Source: Acanthosepion lycidas | Taxonomy: Eukaryota > Mollusca > Cephalopoda > Sepiida > Sepiidae | Direction of reading: 5' to 3' | Length of the DNA stretch: 64,000 nt | Assembly: GCA_963932145.1 (NCBI GenBank) | Contig: OZ010588.1 | Span: 101,553,512 to 101,617,511, forward strand | Part shown: positions 32,512 to 43,779 of the stretch, one piece after another | Layout: each line of letters opens with the position of its first letter | Position numbering within the stretch: the first letter of the stretch is position 1 | Made by a program: the position numbers and the translations under genes | Notes under the pieces: model-generated | Told to the model about the DNA's origin: nothing | What the model saw: the letters and a program-made list of their open reading frames with translations, nothing else | The model's database searches: none

Positions 32512-32684
32512 GTTGTTGTTGACTTGTTAGGGCCAGAAATGAAGGCAAAAGAGAGAAAAGAGTTACAGCAACAATGTTCGGTCCTACACTCAGAGCTGAC
32601 TGCTGTAATCTTTCTTCTCCAAAGAGCAATACATGCTCCTATTTATAGCTTGGAGAGTCCATGCGAGTGTCGGTACATTACCAT

Positions 32685-32689
<5 letters not shown>

Positions 32690-32762
<73 letters not shown>
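32690..32762. repeat. (AT)n microsatellite
   Basis: About 72 bp of AT followed by a short poly-G (32772-32781). Confidence 0.95.
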
Positions 32763-32766
<4 letters not shown>

Positions 32767-32819
32767 TTCAGGGGGGGGGGGTAATTCAGGTACATTCAGG
32801 ATCAACCATGCCAGATTTC

Positions 32820-33700
32820 ACTGTCTCACGTCTCACTATATAAAATTTGATGTTCTTCTCGGTGCAACGGTAACTGATTTTACTGTGTTTTTGTTGAATA
32901 TTTAGTGGATAGTTCTTGATTCGGGGAAATGTTTGCGTAAGAGTTTGATGAATATTTTTCTACGTTTTTTTTTTTTTTTTTTTTTTGTACCCTTGGTTGA
33001 ACCATATAATGCTTCTCTTCCTGTTGGCTTTTCCCTCTGTGATGCATATGTGGGTGTTGCCGGGAATCCACTATCTTTTAGGGCTGTTTCATTGTCTTTC
33101 TTCGCTTCGTTGAATATGGTTTCATTAGAAGAACTGATGGAAAGACTGCGGTTAATTGATTTTGGTATCTGCTTAATTATAGATGGCGTGTGATTGGAAG
33201 ATGTGTGTATATATAGTGGTTTATCTTTGGGTTTTCTATATAGTTTATATGTACCTTTTCTTAGGTTGAAGGTGACTTCTAGAAAAATCTACTTCGTTTA
33301 GTATAGTTTTTATGTGTAAGTCGAATCTCATATTTTTTAAAATATTTATTATGGATTTTCTAATTTTGTCTGTGTTTTGTTTGTTATAGATAATTAATAT
33401 TATGAGACCGTCGTCCCTTTAGAATCCTGTATCTTTTCTATCTATTATTTTACTTTTAGTTCGTGTAGTAAATATATACTTATGAGTTCACAGGTCATTG
33501 AACCGTCAAAGCTCCCCATTATAGTGTAAAAGATTCCTTCTTTCTTTATCCATCCTTCTTCATTGTCGATTTACGAGAGTGTTTAATGAAATTGATTTCG
33601 TTTGTGTTTATTCTTATTTGTTTTGAGCTAAGGTGATGGCCTTATCTAGCATATGTTCTGTTTCATGTTTAGTTGTATAAATTGGCAATTACGTTTGGGG
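32820..33700 (-). pseudogene. Penelope-like element reverse transcriptase remnant
   Basis: Minus-strand translation from about 33550 downward gives a decayed NGELRRFND-like segment, then DRKDTGF and RDDGLIILI (33420-33406), the palm motif context of Penelope reverse transcriptases, then IRKSIINILKNMRFDLHI, and further along SIIWFNQGY, GKIFIKLLRKHFPESR-like and HKIFNKNTVK-like segments near 33000-32880. This order is diagnostic of Penelope-like elements. Several stops and frame changes and a poly-T at 32966-32986 break it. The expected GIY-YIG domain is not found here, but a separate copy carries one at 51.2-51.5 kb. Confidence 0.78.
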
Positions 33701-33782
33701 TTTTTTTTATATTGCGGAAATACGTTTTTTTTTTAACGTTTGTTTTTTTTTATGTTGCGGAATAGTTGATTTTGTGTTTTTA

Positions 33783-33784
<2 letters not shown>

Positions 33785-33830
<46 letters not shown>
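33785..33830. repeat. (AT)n microsatellite
   Basis: AT run whose last TA is the target dinucleotide of the transposon to its right. Confidence 0.95.
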
Positions 33831-33831
<1 letters not shown>

Positions 33832-33834
<3 letters not shown>

Positions 33835-34619
33835 GGTGCGACGGGTAAATTGTTACCATTACATATTTTTTTTAAATTTTGTGTATGCGCTTTGTTTGTT
33901 TTTGATTTTGGTGACTGCGCAGTATAGTAGGGACAGTTAGGCAGCGTCTGCGAGAAAACGAGCACTATAACGCAATTCACTCGCTTTAAATTTGAAAACG
34001 GCATGATCTACTGCTTGGCATTCAAACCCTAAACCCCAATACGAATATTTCAGAGTATATGGGTGAAGAGGATCCGAAATTTGGATGATATATCTGGTCA
34101 ACATCATGATGCTTTGAGTGATGGCGACATTATACCTCTATTTACCTTCTCACAGGGCCTCAGACTCACTCACGAGGACTTGAGGAGGTAGTGTTGCCCT
34201 GGGTCACTTGACTGACTGTTGATAGACGCTCTGCCTGAAAACAAGGCTCAAGCAGGAGAACCCAGTCGTAGCTATCGTACAATTTAAGCAACATTACCTC
34301 TGATATCTCGCCACCTAACTCCCCAAACTGAGACCCCTTGATTATTATGTCTAGGTCGCAGCTGATAGAGAGACCAACAAAATTCCTTGTAAGACCAAAG
34401 ATGAACTGAAGGCAAGGATTATGACAGCATTTACCAACTTAAACAAGGATACCGTCCAGAACAGATGCAGAAGATTTCGAAGTCATCTCATGGCCGTGGT
34501 TGAATCCAATGTCGATTTTATATTTGTATAATTTTGGTATATATATCTGTTAAAATAAGATGTCAGTGTTCTTTTCATTTTTACGTAGTTTAGATGGCAA
34601 TTTATCCATCGCAGCACCT
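33832..34619 (+). mobile_element. Tc1/mariner relic (TGCGATGGGTAAATTG family), copy 2
   Basis: Left end CAGGGTGCGACGGGTAAATT directly after (TA)n; right end complement TTTATCCATCGCA at 34601-34613. At about 790 bp it is shorter than a complete element. Readable transposase pieces include the DYYV-type region and NKIPCKTKDELKARIMTAFT (near 34375-34440). Frameshifts and stops are frequent. Confidence 0.78.
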
Positions 34620-34646
34620 ACTAATTTTATATATATATATATATAA

Positions 34647-34836
34647 CCTGGGCGTAGATTAATATTTGGGTAATATTCTATGGCGGCACTCTCTAGAATT
34701 TTCCTGCTGAGTGAGTTATTTTCTTTTTTTATGAGTGTATGAGTGTAGCATTTTTAAAATCAAAATTATGGTTGAATTTATTTCTATGTATGACTGCCGC
34801 TATAGAAAATTACCCAAGTATTAATCTACGCCCAGG
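34647..34836. mobile_element. 190-bp MITE with about 45-bp inverted ends
   Basis: Ends CCTGGGCGTAGATTAATA and the complement TATTAATCTACGCCCAGG; arms are inverted copies over about 45 bp with four differences. No clear target duplication could be defined, so the superfamily is open. Confidence 0.75.
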
Positions 34837-34869
34837 TTTTTTTTCCTCATTTCACCTTTCTTAAAAAAA

Positions 34870-35207
34870 TTACTGCTCTCACAAACAAATGTACACAACA
34901 GATTCATAAAATCAAAAGAAAATGGCTGAATACATCAACACAGATATAATGACAATATTCTCCACACGTGACAAATACTGACGTTATTTTCAGTTAACAA
35001 TATGAAAATAGCGTTTCTCTACATTCCAGTTGCTAGGAACATTCTGTTTTTGTTTTTATTAGTTACCTTGTTCAATTAAATTCATTTCGTATTTTCCTTT
35101 GATAAAGTCCACATTGGACGAAACGCGTCAGCAATTACTAGTTTTCCTATTGTCATATTCATAAATATTTTCTTCTCTACTGTCTTTCTCTATCAGAGAA
35201 ATTTTCG

Positions 35208-35215
<8 letters not shown>
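34870..35215 (+). repeat. Penelope-like 3' end with hammerhead-like core
   Basis: At 35098-35129: TTGATAA, stem II AGTCC-ACATT-GGAC, GAAA, CGCGTC. Two core bases differ from CTGATGA. The following sequence TAGTTTTCCTATTGTCATAT and ATCAGAGAAATTTTCGTATA is shared with 29.77-29.9 kb. The GGACGAAACGCGTC string is typical of Penelope-like terminal regions. Confidence 0.6.
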
Positions 35216-35249
<34 letters not shown>

Positions 35250-35273
35250 AATAGTGTTTTCCTGTGTGTTTTC

Positions 35274-35308
<35 letters not shown>

Positions 35309-35387
35309 CGTGTGTGTTTGTGAAAAGTGTTTGTCTGACGATCGCAAAAGCGTGAAACCCAGGATCACAAACTCACATCAATCCAAC

Positions 35388-35425
<38 letters not shown>
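35210..35425. repeat. Cluster of (AT)n and (GT)n microsatellites
   Basis: AT/GT compound runs at 35210-35249 and 35275-35312, and an AT run at 35391-35421. Confidence 0.9.
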
Positions 35426-35459
35426 CAGTATTACCTGCTTTAAAAAAATAGAATAAATC

Positions 35460-35619
<160 letters not shown>

Positions 35620-36145
35620 TACTTTCATTATTTCATCCGATTATTCTTTTTGATCGGTTGGCTGACATCCAACATTTTGATCACCATATCCCGAAGGAGC
35701 TCTCGGCGAAGGAGTTCCATGTTATCACATAAAATAACTGCCATCTTCCCTGTAGGAAACTGCTACATTTTATTTTACATTTCTGACGTGTGTTGTCTTC
35801 CATAAAGTGGCTACCAGCAATCTATGATTTTCATCTTTGTAAATAATTAACAAAATATATCATGTGTTACCGAATAACCTCACTTCCACACATGCTCACA
35901 TGCCCTTTATCTGAGTAGAGTGCAATTAGAGAATTACAAACACCACGATATCTATAAGAACATTAGACAGCACTTCACTAACAATAATGAAATAGAAGAT
36001 AAATCCATTTGCAAACTAAACTAAAGGTTATTGATGGTATTTAGTACAAAAGTTACAATATCTACGAACTGTTTTGCCAGAGTCCGGAAATGTGACGCCA
36101 GAATTAAATTGTCGCTCTGCAATCTTTAAGATCCAGCGGTCTGGT
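35620..36145. other. Stretch without recognised genes
   Basis: No motif recognised. Confidence 0.5.
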
Positions 36146-36151
36146 ATAAAT

Positions 36152-36217
36152 TCTCACTTACCGACCAGCTCGGTTTGTGGTTAAGCCGTTGGAACGGGAA
36201 TCGGTCGTTAAGTGAGA
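36152..36217. repeat. Small inverted repeat with 15-bp arms
   Basis: TCTCACTTACCGACC and GGTCGTTAAGTGAGA are inverted copies with one mismatch; 36-nt centre. Confidence 0.75.
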
Positions 36218-36669
36218 AAACTCTATATTTATCAACAAGCACTGTATTAGGCAAAAACATTATGAAGAAAGGGATGTACGTTAAGCGCCATTATTAATAA
36301 AAGTGAAATTATCGGGTATAGTTCAAATATCGTTTCTGTCTATTGCATTCACTTTCACACGGAATCTATTGGTCTAGAACAACAACATACTGCGATCTGA
36401 TTACGTTTACCAGTTTATCATTTTATTAAAACCGTGACGAATGCAACAGGAAACCACTCCATTATTTTTCACAAAACGCCATAAACCAGAATCAATCAAG
36501 AACAAACATTTAAATATCGGGGAAGGGCTTGAACAGAAAAAAGAAAATTTGACACCGAAATCCGAAGACGCTTTGGGATAACGGAATTTACGCTCTAAAA
36601 CCTAAGCAAAGTATTAAGAAACAGGAAAATGACGTTAGAACCAAAAAAAAGTAATGAACTGTTAAATAA

Positions 36670-36930
36670 TGTCGGCCCTCTTATGTGACAGTGAATGCTT
36701 GACAATTGCATCACAGACTTGAGTTAACAGAAATTTAATTCAACAGATAAATGCTGAGAATACCATGGACTGAACACGACTGAATGACGACGGAGTTTTA
36801 GTTAAAAATGCCAACAAAAAGAGTGAGTTGTAATTTCCTGGGCACTAAATGAAGAAAGAAGGCTTAGTAAAAATGATACTCACATGACATAATTAAGTCA
36901 AAAGAGACAGAAGAAAATTCTGCAGTAAAA
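36670..36930 (+). pseudogene. RTE-like LINE C-terminal remnant
   Basis: Decayed reading RCxEYHGL/MLRIPWTEHD-like (from ATGCTGAGAATACC, 36752-36765), followed by a CNFLGTK-like and KKEGLVKMILT-like segment, in the same order as the copies at 18.7 and 59.9 kb. Confidence 0.5.
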
Positions 36931-36934
36931 TGTG

Positions 36935-37255
36935 CCAAGCAAAGTATTAAAAAACAGGAATATTTCGTTAAAAACGAAAAAAAAAGAGAACGTTGACATG
37001 AAATTGTTGTAAATATATTAGACATGGTGATAAATGATTTAAAAAAGTAACCTGCAAACTAATTTAAATGACTTGTCCACAAGGATTCCAATGTTTCTAA
37101 AAATGAATAAAAAAAAACACTGACTGATAATAAGGACCTGAAAATCGAAGTAATAAAATGAGGAAACGAAAGTTAAAACTATGATTATCCCCATATATGG
37201 ATATGATAATGATGGTTGCTGAAAATGATGTGAGTAAGATTCCTGGAATTATAAA
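36935..37255. other. Stretch without recognised genes
   Basis: AT-rich, no motif. Confidence 0.5.
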
Positions 37256-37257
37256 TG

Positions 37258-37971
37258 ACTAGCAGCATGGCCCGGCGTTGCCCGTGCTTGATTCAAAAAT
37301 CGTACGACTGATACAGCAATCGCTATCACTTGACTTAAAATATTTTTGCCCTTCCTTGCCTTTAAAGGAGTCCCCTTTGCCGTGCTGATGTTGCTACATG
37401 CCTTACTTCTTGCCTATCTCACACTGCGATTTTTTTCTAAGCTCTATACTAAACATTAAATCTGTTACGAAGAAAGAACTAAACAAAATGAATACAAAAC
37501 GATCAGCTTTAAAAAGGGACTCGTAACTGGAAAAACCGAATGAAAAAAGAATGTTAACAACAAATACTTTTTCACACCCAACCCAGTTTTTCGGAATCAG
37601 AATCAAGTTTAAGCAAGCGAATCAGCCAATTGGAGTAAAGTGCCATGCGGATTTAATTTTTTCCCACTTGTGACGAATGCAGCTATCGATTTTTTTTGCA
37701 TGCTAGCATACTAGTTAACATTCGTGTCAGTCAGCTCTCACGCTGGCCAATAGAATCTTCCTGCCTATTCGTGGCAGCCAGCTATTGGCTCTCACTCTGG
37801 CCAGTAGTAAATGGCCGCAAACTACATGAAAACTGCCGTAGAAGCATTAAAAAATCGATTATTTCCACTATGGATGGGAAATGCAAAGTCAGTCTTGGCC
37901 TTCCCGTTAACTTGGAGCATGTGCATGTAAATTTTGGTGCAAATCCGTCGAAAATTGCGGCCGTGCATTCG

Positions 37972-38019
<48 letters not shown>

Positions 38020-38041
38020 CTTGCAATTATAGATAGAGATT
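37258..38041 (+). repeat. Interspersed repeat from GGCCCGGCGTTGCCCG to (CA)n and AGATAGAGAT
   Basis: Begins with AGCATGGCCCGGCGTTGCCC, a motif I associate with ends of RTE-type LINE-derived repeats in invertebrates, and ends with a (CA)n run (37976-38018) followed by TATAGATAGAGAT. The internal open frames carry no known domain. Family assignment tentative. Confidence 0.4.
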
Positions 38042-38140
38042 AAATTCAGCTGAACTGTACATATTATCCTCAAAAACCTCTGAATCTAAGCAAAACGTCG
38101 CAGCTGTGCACAGATAACTCGCCTATAGCGCTCTTTTAAA

Positions 38141-38308
38141 TTATAGACACTTTAGGGGACTTGGTAATTAGTAACTTAAAACTTATAGACTCTTTAGGGG
38201 ACTTGGTAATTAGTAACTTAAAACTTATAGACTCTTTAGGGGACTTGGTAATTAGTAACTTAAAACTTATAGACCCTTTAGGGCACGTGGTAATTAGTAA
38301 CTTAAAAT
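38141..38308 (+). repeat. 42-bp minisatellite, four units
   Basis: Four tandem 42-bp units (TTATAGACTCTTTAGGGGAC plus GGTAATTAGTAACTTAAAAC). The period is a multiple of three, and the frame reads repeats of ISNLKLIDSLGDLV that run without a stop into the LINE fragment downstream. Confidence 0.93.
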
Positions 38309-39485
38309 TGCCTTCTGGAAATGTGATATCACGAATAATAATAAGAAGAAGAATATTAATAATGTCTTACAAAACCACAACAATTAGTCTTCAACGATAT
38401 CTGCAAAGTACAGAAAAATGGATGATGATCTGCGTCAAAGAACATGAAATAAATAAAAAACTTTATTCAGTAATAAAGGAAGCCAATAAATTCAAAAGGG
38501 AATTTCAATTAGGCAAATACAAGGAAACCATAATACAACTAATGTAAATACATAACACACCTACTGTATAATACACCTGCTGCTAAAACCTTAAAAAAAA
38601 AGCAAATGCAATATACTAAATGCAGAAACTATGGCAAGATAAGGCGCTTCATGGTCAATACTCTGCCCGTAGCACATAAGTTGATGAAGACAAACCCCGT
38701 ACTTATAATTGGCTGTTTGGTACAGTGTTTAAACATGAAACCGACTGTTTTATACTTACTGAACGGGACTAATGAGTCATAACTAGAAATTGCCAAAACA
38801 CACATGCTGAGAAATATTAAACCAAAATGCAGTGTCTGTGATAAATATCCAGAAATAACTAACCATCTTGTATCAGGTTACGCTGTATTGGCAACCACTG
38901 AATATAAAACCCGACATGACAGAGTGTGCCAATTAGAAAATCTACAACCTTTACGTAAAGGGAACTGCGAGAAATTGGTATGAACACCAGTCAGACCCGA
39001 TTACAAACATAGGAACTGTGACAATTTCATGGGATTTTACAATACACACAACAGAACAATCAAAGAAAATGGCCAAAAACCACAAAAACAAATTGTCCCT
39101 TATTAGTGACATTGTTCCCTGCAGTCTCTCATATATTTTTGAAGATCTTCAAAAAACTGTCAAAATACAAGGACCTTGAAATCAAAATCTCAAAAATGTG
39201 GCACATGAGGGCAATAATTCCAGTTCTAGTTGGAGCCCTCGGATTGATTGAAAAAAGGCACGATGGATTCATTGAATGTATTCCTAGTAGCCCAAGTATT
39301 AAAAAAATACAAAACATTGTACTTACAAGTACAGTCCACACCTTACGAAGGGCTTTATCTATGCAAAATAGGTGTCATCTTAGGATTTGGGGGAGTTTTT
39401 TTTTCCCCTCAAATGATACTCAGTGGGAAATTTCATGATGCCATCTCTGATCTTAGGTCTCTGGTTAGGAAATAAATGAGTATAC
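38309..39485 (+). pseudogene. LINE reverse-transcriptase C-terminus, copy 1
   Basis: Opens with MSYKTTTISLQRYLQSTEKW and EHEINKKLYSVIKEANKFKR (38361-38510), then in shifting frames LHGQYS, a cysteine segment CSVCDKYPEITNHLVSG (about 38834-38885), and KLSKYKDLEI.KMWHMRAIIP near 39155-39235. The Cys-x2-Cys...His segment is the C-terminal zinc-finger-like motif of this LINE family. It ends with an (AAT)n tail at 39496-39520, then a second copy begins. Clade not determined with confidence (R2/NeSL-like order possible). Confidence 0.72.
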
Positions 39486-39529
39486 AACAAACGAAAATAA
39501 TAATAATAATAATAATAAACGCCAAATCC

Positions 39530-40312
39530 ACTCCATCAACAAAGAAGATGCACTCTTCAAAAAACAGTTTAATATAGCTGAAACCCTGCCAACGAAAACC
39601 GAAGCAAATACCATCTACGCCAAACGAGTAAAGCAGAATGCAAAACAACTTGACCAAATGAAATTACAACAAAACTGGAAGGACAAGGAGTTCCATGGCA
39701 AATGCATAAAAAGTACGAAAGAAGCAGATGTGTGGACCAAGAGAAAACACATCAGTGGCTGAGGAGCACCGGGTTGAAAGATGAGACGGAAGGCCTAATT
39801 ATTGCAGTTTAGGACCAAAGCCTCGCAACAAGATCCTATCGCTGTCACATAATCAAGGATGGAACTAATCCGAAATGCAGGATCTGCGAAAAATATGATG
39901 AAACTGTCGGTCATATTATCTAAGGATGTCCGGAACTGGCATAAAATGAATATACCCACAGACATAACACTGTAGCGACATATGTGCACTGGAAAATATG
40001 CAATAAACATAAAATCAAAACCACTGAGAGATGGTATGACCACCAACAAGAACAGTTACCCCAAATAATGATGTAACTATTCTCTAAGACATGCCAATTC
40101 AAACTGAGATGGATATAAAGTCAACAGACAAGAAATGTATGCTTCTCGACATAGCCATACCATCTGAGAGAAATACCTCTATAAAAATTACCGAGAAATT
40201 GTCCAAATACAAGGAGCAGGAGATCAAGATTAACAGGATGTGGGGAATGAAGACTGAGACTGTATCAATCTCTATGCCTCATGAGAAAATGAATGGACAA
40301 TTTTACTAACAG
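39530..40312 (+). pseudogene. LINE reverse-transcriptase C-terminus, copy 2
   Basis: Same family as the preceding copy, more 5'-truncated: SLATRSYRCHIIKDG, NPKCRICEKYDETVGHII (39869-39925, Cys/His motif), then NKKCMLLDIAIPSERNTSIK-like sequence (40130-40185) and KLSKYKEQEIKINRMWGMKT (40195-40255). Stops are scattered. Two truncated copies in the same orientation lie end to end. Confidence 0.75.
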
Positions 40313-40439
40313 TGTCCCAAGTAACATCAACATACAAATTACTCAGAAGATCGCCCTTCTAACAACATCACATATATTAAGGAAAGTGCTATCAATTAAA
40401 TGACAATTCTCTTATAGGGCCTAAAGACTATAAATTGGA

Positions 40440-41490
40440 CCCGGCTCTACAGGATACAAAATAGGAAAAATTACTTCTACTGCGACTACTACTACGATTA
40501 CAACAGTAACAGTAATAGTAATAATAATAATAACAAAAATAGTAACAATAATAGTAATAGTAATAATAATAATGGTAGCAATAATAGTAATAGTAATAAT
40601 AATAATAACAAAAATAGTAACAAAAATAGAAATAGTAATAATAATAACGATAATGTTAGCAATAATACTAACCAATAATAGGTATAGTGATTCGACGTCT
40701 GAGGGTCAAGGAGATCAGTTTCCAGGAAACCGACAGCCCGACACCGGCACATGAGTTTTGATTATAGTGGTGAAGGCCTCGTGCAGGACCATCCACACTT
40801 TTTGGAGGGACGAATACAGAGACCTGGTGCACCGAATGCCACAAGCTTCCCAAACGACCCTCCGCAGGTTTTGAATTCAAAGTTGTCCTTCTCCTAGACC
40901 AGTTGCCATCCAAGGCTATATAACCCAGTCTGTCCTGCTATTTTACCCATAGCTGGAGGGAGAAGACGAGGATTCATACCTTTCCCAAGGTGAATGTACT
41001 GGATTCGACTGGAATTCGAACTCCGCTCTCCGATTCCTCAATCAAAGCCAATATCCATTACTCCACCGTGCCTCCTAATAATAGGTATAGTATAGTAATA
41101 ATAATAGCTATAATAGTAACAATAACAGTAATAATAATAACTGTAATGATAACAATAATATTAATGTTAATAATAATATTAAGAATAATAGAAATATTAA
41201 TAGTAATAATTAATAACAATAATAGTAGCAATAATAGTAATAGTAATAATAATAATATTAATAGTACCAATAATAGGTATAATAATAATAACAATAATAG
41301 TAATAATAATAACAGTAACGGTAACAATAATGATAGTAATAAGAAGAAGAAGAATAGTATTATAACAATAATACTAATAGTAATAATAATAATAGTAACA
41401 ATACTAGTAATAGTAATAATAACAAAAATAGTCATAATATAAATAATAATAATAATGACTGACGGACCCGTTCCAATATTTTCCAACATT
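40440..41490. repeat. ATA/ATAG-rich array with inserted SINE; paralogue of 53.25-53.92 kb
   Basis: Degenerate trinucleotide-based array (TAATAGTAATAATAATAACA type). The flank TACTTCTACTGCGACTACTA on the left and GTTCCAATATTTTCCAACAT on the right, as well as many internal landmarks (ACTGTAATGATAACAAT, AATATTAAGAATAATAGAAA), are shared with 53.25-53.92 kb. The SINE at 40689-41076 is absent from that paralogue. Confidence 0.85.
40689..41076 (-). mobile_element. tRNA-derived SINE, long-tail subfamily, with 15-bp target duplication
   Basis: Bounded by AATAATAGGTATAGT at 40674-40688 and 41077-41091. Minus-strand head with the B-box complement GGAATTCGAACTCC near 41009; body with TGCTATTTTACCCATAGCTG and CTAGACCAGTTGCCATCC; tail unlike copies A-D (TCCACACTTTTTGGAGGGAC, CATGAGTTTTGATTATAGTG). 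Confidence 0.9.
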
Positions 41491-41540
41491 TAAGGGAAAA
41501 CGGGATTTACAATATTAAACAATATTTCAATAATATATAC

Positions 41541-41580
41541 ATATATATATATATATATATGTGAGTGAGTGAGTGAGTGA

Positions 41581-41637
<57 letters not shown>
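41541..41637. repeat. (AT)n, (GAGT)n, (GT)n compound microsatellite
   Basis: AT run, seven GAGT units, then GT run. Confidence 0.95.
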
Positions 41638-41639
<2 letters not shown>

Positions 41640-41932
41640 AGTGTGTACGTGCTTAAACAATGTAAAGAAATATCTATGTAGAAAATATGTAAATGATAGC
41701 TATGGCGAAAGACACTTGCTAAAGAACTAAATAAATGAAAATATATTTCTAGCCACTGTTCAAATCATGGACAGTCATAACTTTTTTTCTTTTATTTCCA
41801 TATGATGTCCAAGTCAGTAATCTTGAAGGATAGCAAATTAATATTTCATCGACCATGTCTATCAATGGTAAAAAAAAATCTTTTTGTGACAGATCAGGTT
41901 ACGTGATGCGCATAATGTATTTTTATGCAAAG

Positions 41933-42053
<121 letters not shown>

Positions 42054-42063
42054 GGGGGAGGCA

Positions 42064-42432
42064 GGGTGGAGTAATAAATAGCGGCTTGCATTGAGGAATC
42101 CGAGACCCGAGTTCGAATTCCAGCCGAGTCGCTTACATGTGAATCTTCATCTCTCTCCAGCTATGGGTAAATACCAGGACAGACTGGGTTCTATAGCCTC
42201 GGACGGCAACTGGTCTAGGAGAAGGACAACTCTGAATTCAAAATATGCGGATGGCTTTTTGGGAACCCTGTGCCACATAGTGCACCAGGTCTCTGTATTC
42301 GGCCCTTCAAAAAGGTGTGGATGATTCTGCACGAAACCTTCACCACTATAATCAAATCTCATGTGCTGGTGTTGGGCTTTCAGTTTCCTGCGAACTGATC
42401 CGCTTGAACCACATAGTCGACGGGAGAGTCGA
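42064..42432 (+). mobile_element. tRNA-derived SINE, long-tail subfamily
   Basis: Plus-strand copy: B box GAGTTCGAATTCC (42109-42121), AGCTATGGGTAAATACCAGG, GGCAACTGGTCTAGGAGAAG, GCACCAGGTCTCTGTATTCG, CACTATAATCAAATCTCATG. Matches the element at 40.69-41.08 kb throughout. (AT)n arrays flank it on both sides. Confidence 0.85.

Positions 42433-42433
<1 letters not shown>

Positions 42434-42521
<88 letters not shown>
42434..42521. repeat. (AT)n microsatellite
   Basis: About 86 bp AT. Confidence 0.97.
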
Positions 42522-42522
<1 letters not shown>

Positions 42523-42699
42523 CAGATTAAAAAAAAGTAGTTATTAAAAACAAGGATCATAACATTCATCGAGTGGTTCGTGGGTTAAAGCAACTTTAAA
42601 ATTTTGCGAAGAGATTTCGCCATTTTATATCATTAACTTTACTAATCTACTTTTTGCATGAATGATTCATGTAATATAAATTGAACTCCACCACATATT

Positions 42700-42702
<3 letters not shown>

Positions 42703-42775
<73 letters not shown>
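42703..42775. repeat. (AT)n microsatellite
   Basis: About 73 bp AT. Confidence 0.97.
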
Positions 42776-42778
<3 letters not shown>

Positions 42779-42794
42779 ACTATACTCGTTTCGA

Positions 42795-43071
42795 AAAACT
42801 TTCGAATTTTTGATTTGCCAATAATCAAATCAATCTCGAAGAAAAAAAGTTTTAAAAAAAAAAGAGCCAGGAACATGAAAGTCTGTCGAAAAAATCGCAT
42901 AGATACAGGTTCAAAGCCCCCCAAAAAAACACCGATACGAGTAAACAACTAACTAAAAAGAGCTCAATACACGAGCAGAGCAGACCTAGTCAAACCTACT
43001 GAGCCAGACAAACCTACCCAGGTTTCACCTAAGCAGATCGTCAGGGAAGGTTTGTCTGTCTCACTAGGTTT

Positions 43072-43075
<4 letters not shown>
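42795..43075. repeat. Dispersed repeat, hammerhead-like core, copy 2
   Basis: Homologous to 4985-5226. On the minus strand CTGACGA (43038-43044) and GAAAC (43022-43026); stem III can form from ACCTGGGT; outside the core CAGACAAACC and GGTTTGTCTG are exactly complementary and could form a long stem I. (AT)n begins at 43076. Confidence 0.65.

Positions 43076-43142
<67 letters not shown>
43076..43142. repeat. (AT)n microsatellite
   Basis: About 66 bp AT. Confidence 0.97.
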
Positions 43143-43146
<4 letters not shown>

Positions 43147-43483
43147 TGTGTGTAATTTTTATCATATTTGAAACTGTTTTTAATTTACGCTATTAATATC
43201 CTTGACTCGTTAATACATTTTGCACATTTCTTCTTCTTCCAGAAGAAAAATTTTAACGTGGCCAAATGTTACGGTTTCTTTTAAGTCGTTTGACCCTTAG
43301 ATGATTTATGATTGCCGAATAGTAACCCCGTCAATTCGACTACACTCCTGTTCTCTCCTGCTGCAAGAAACTTTAAAGGCTGCAAATTAAACTGATGCAA
43401 AAGCACCTTGTTTGGATTCCTGACATTGAAGAGCTTAAATGCCATCAATTAAATTTTCTAATGTCTTATTTTCATATACAGGG

Positions 43484-43775
43484 TGTCACGAAATTCACGT
43501 GACAATTGGCATAAAATATACCCTTGTGAAATAGCAACCAGGCAAAATATACAGGACATCATCTTCCATAATTCAACTAATAAATTTTGTCACATACAGA
43601 AACATGATTCCATTTTGTAAATAAATGACATTTACAAGGTTATCAATGCGTTTCGTGTACGTTTGGGCGCCCCAATGCGCCATAAATTCTAACCAGATGT
43701 CACCAAAAGTTAAGATTATCAATGGCAATGTGACTTTTGAAATACACTGTGGAATGTAATATAAATAATAAATGC
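43484..43775. mobile_element. Tc1/mariner-type end fragment
   Basis: Begins TACAGGGTGTCACGAAATTC, the CAGGGTG-type terminus seen in many Tc1/mariner families, preceded by TA. No partner terminus or readable transposase. Confidence 0.4.
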
Positions 43776-43779
43776 TTAT

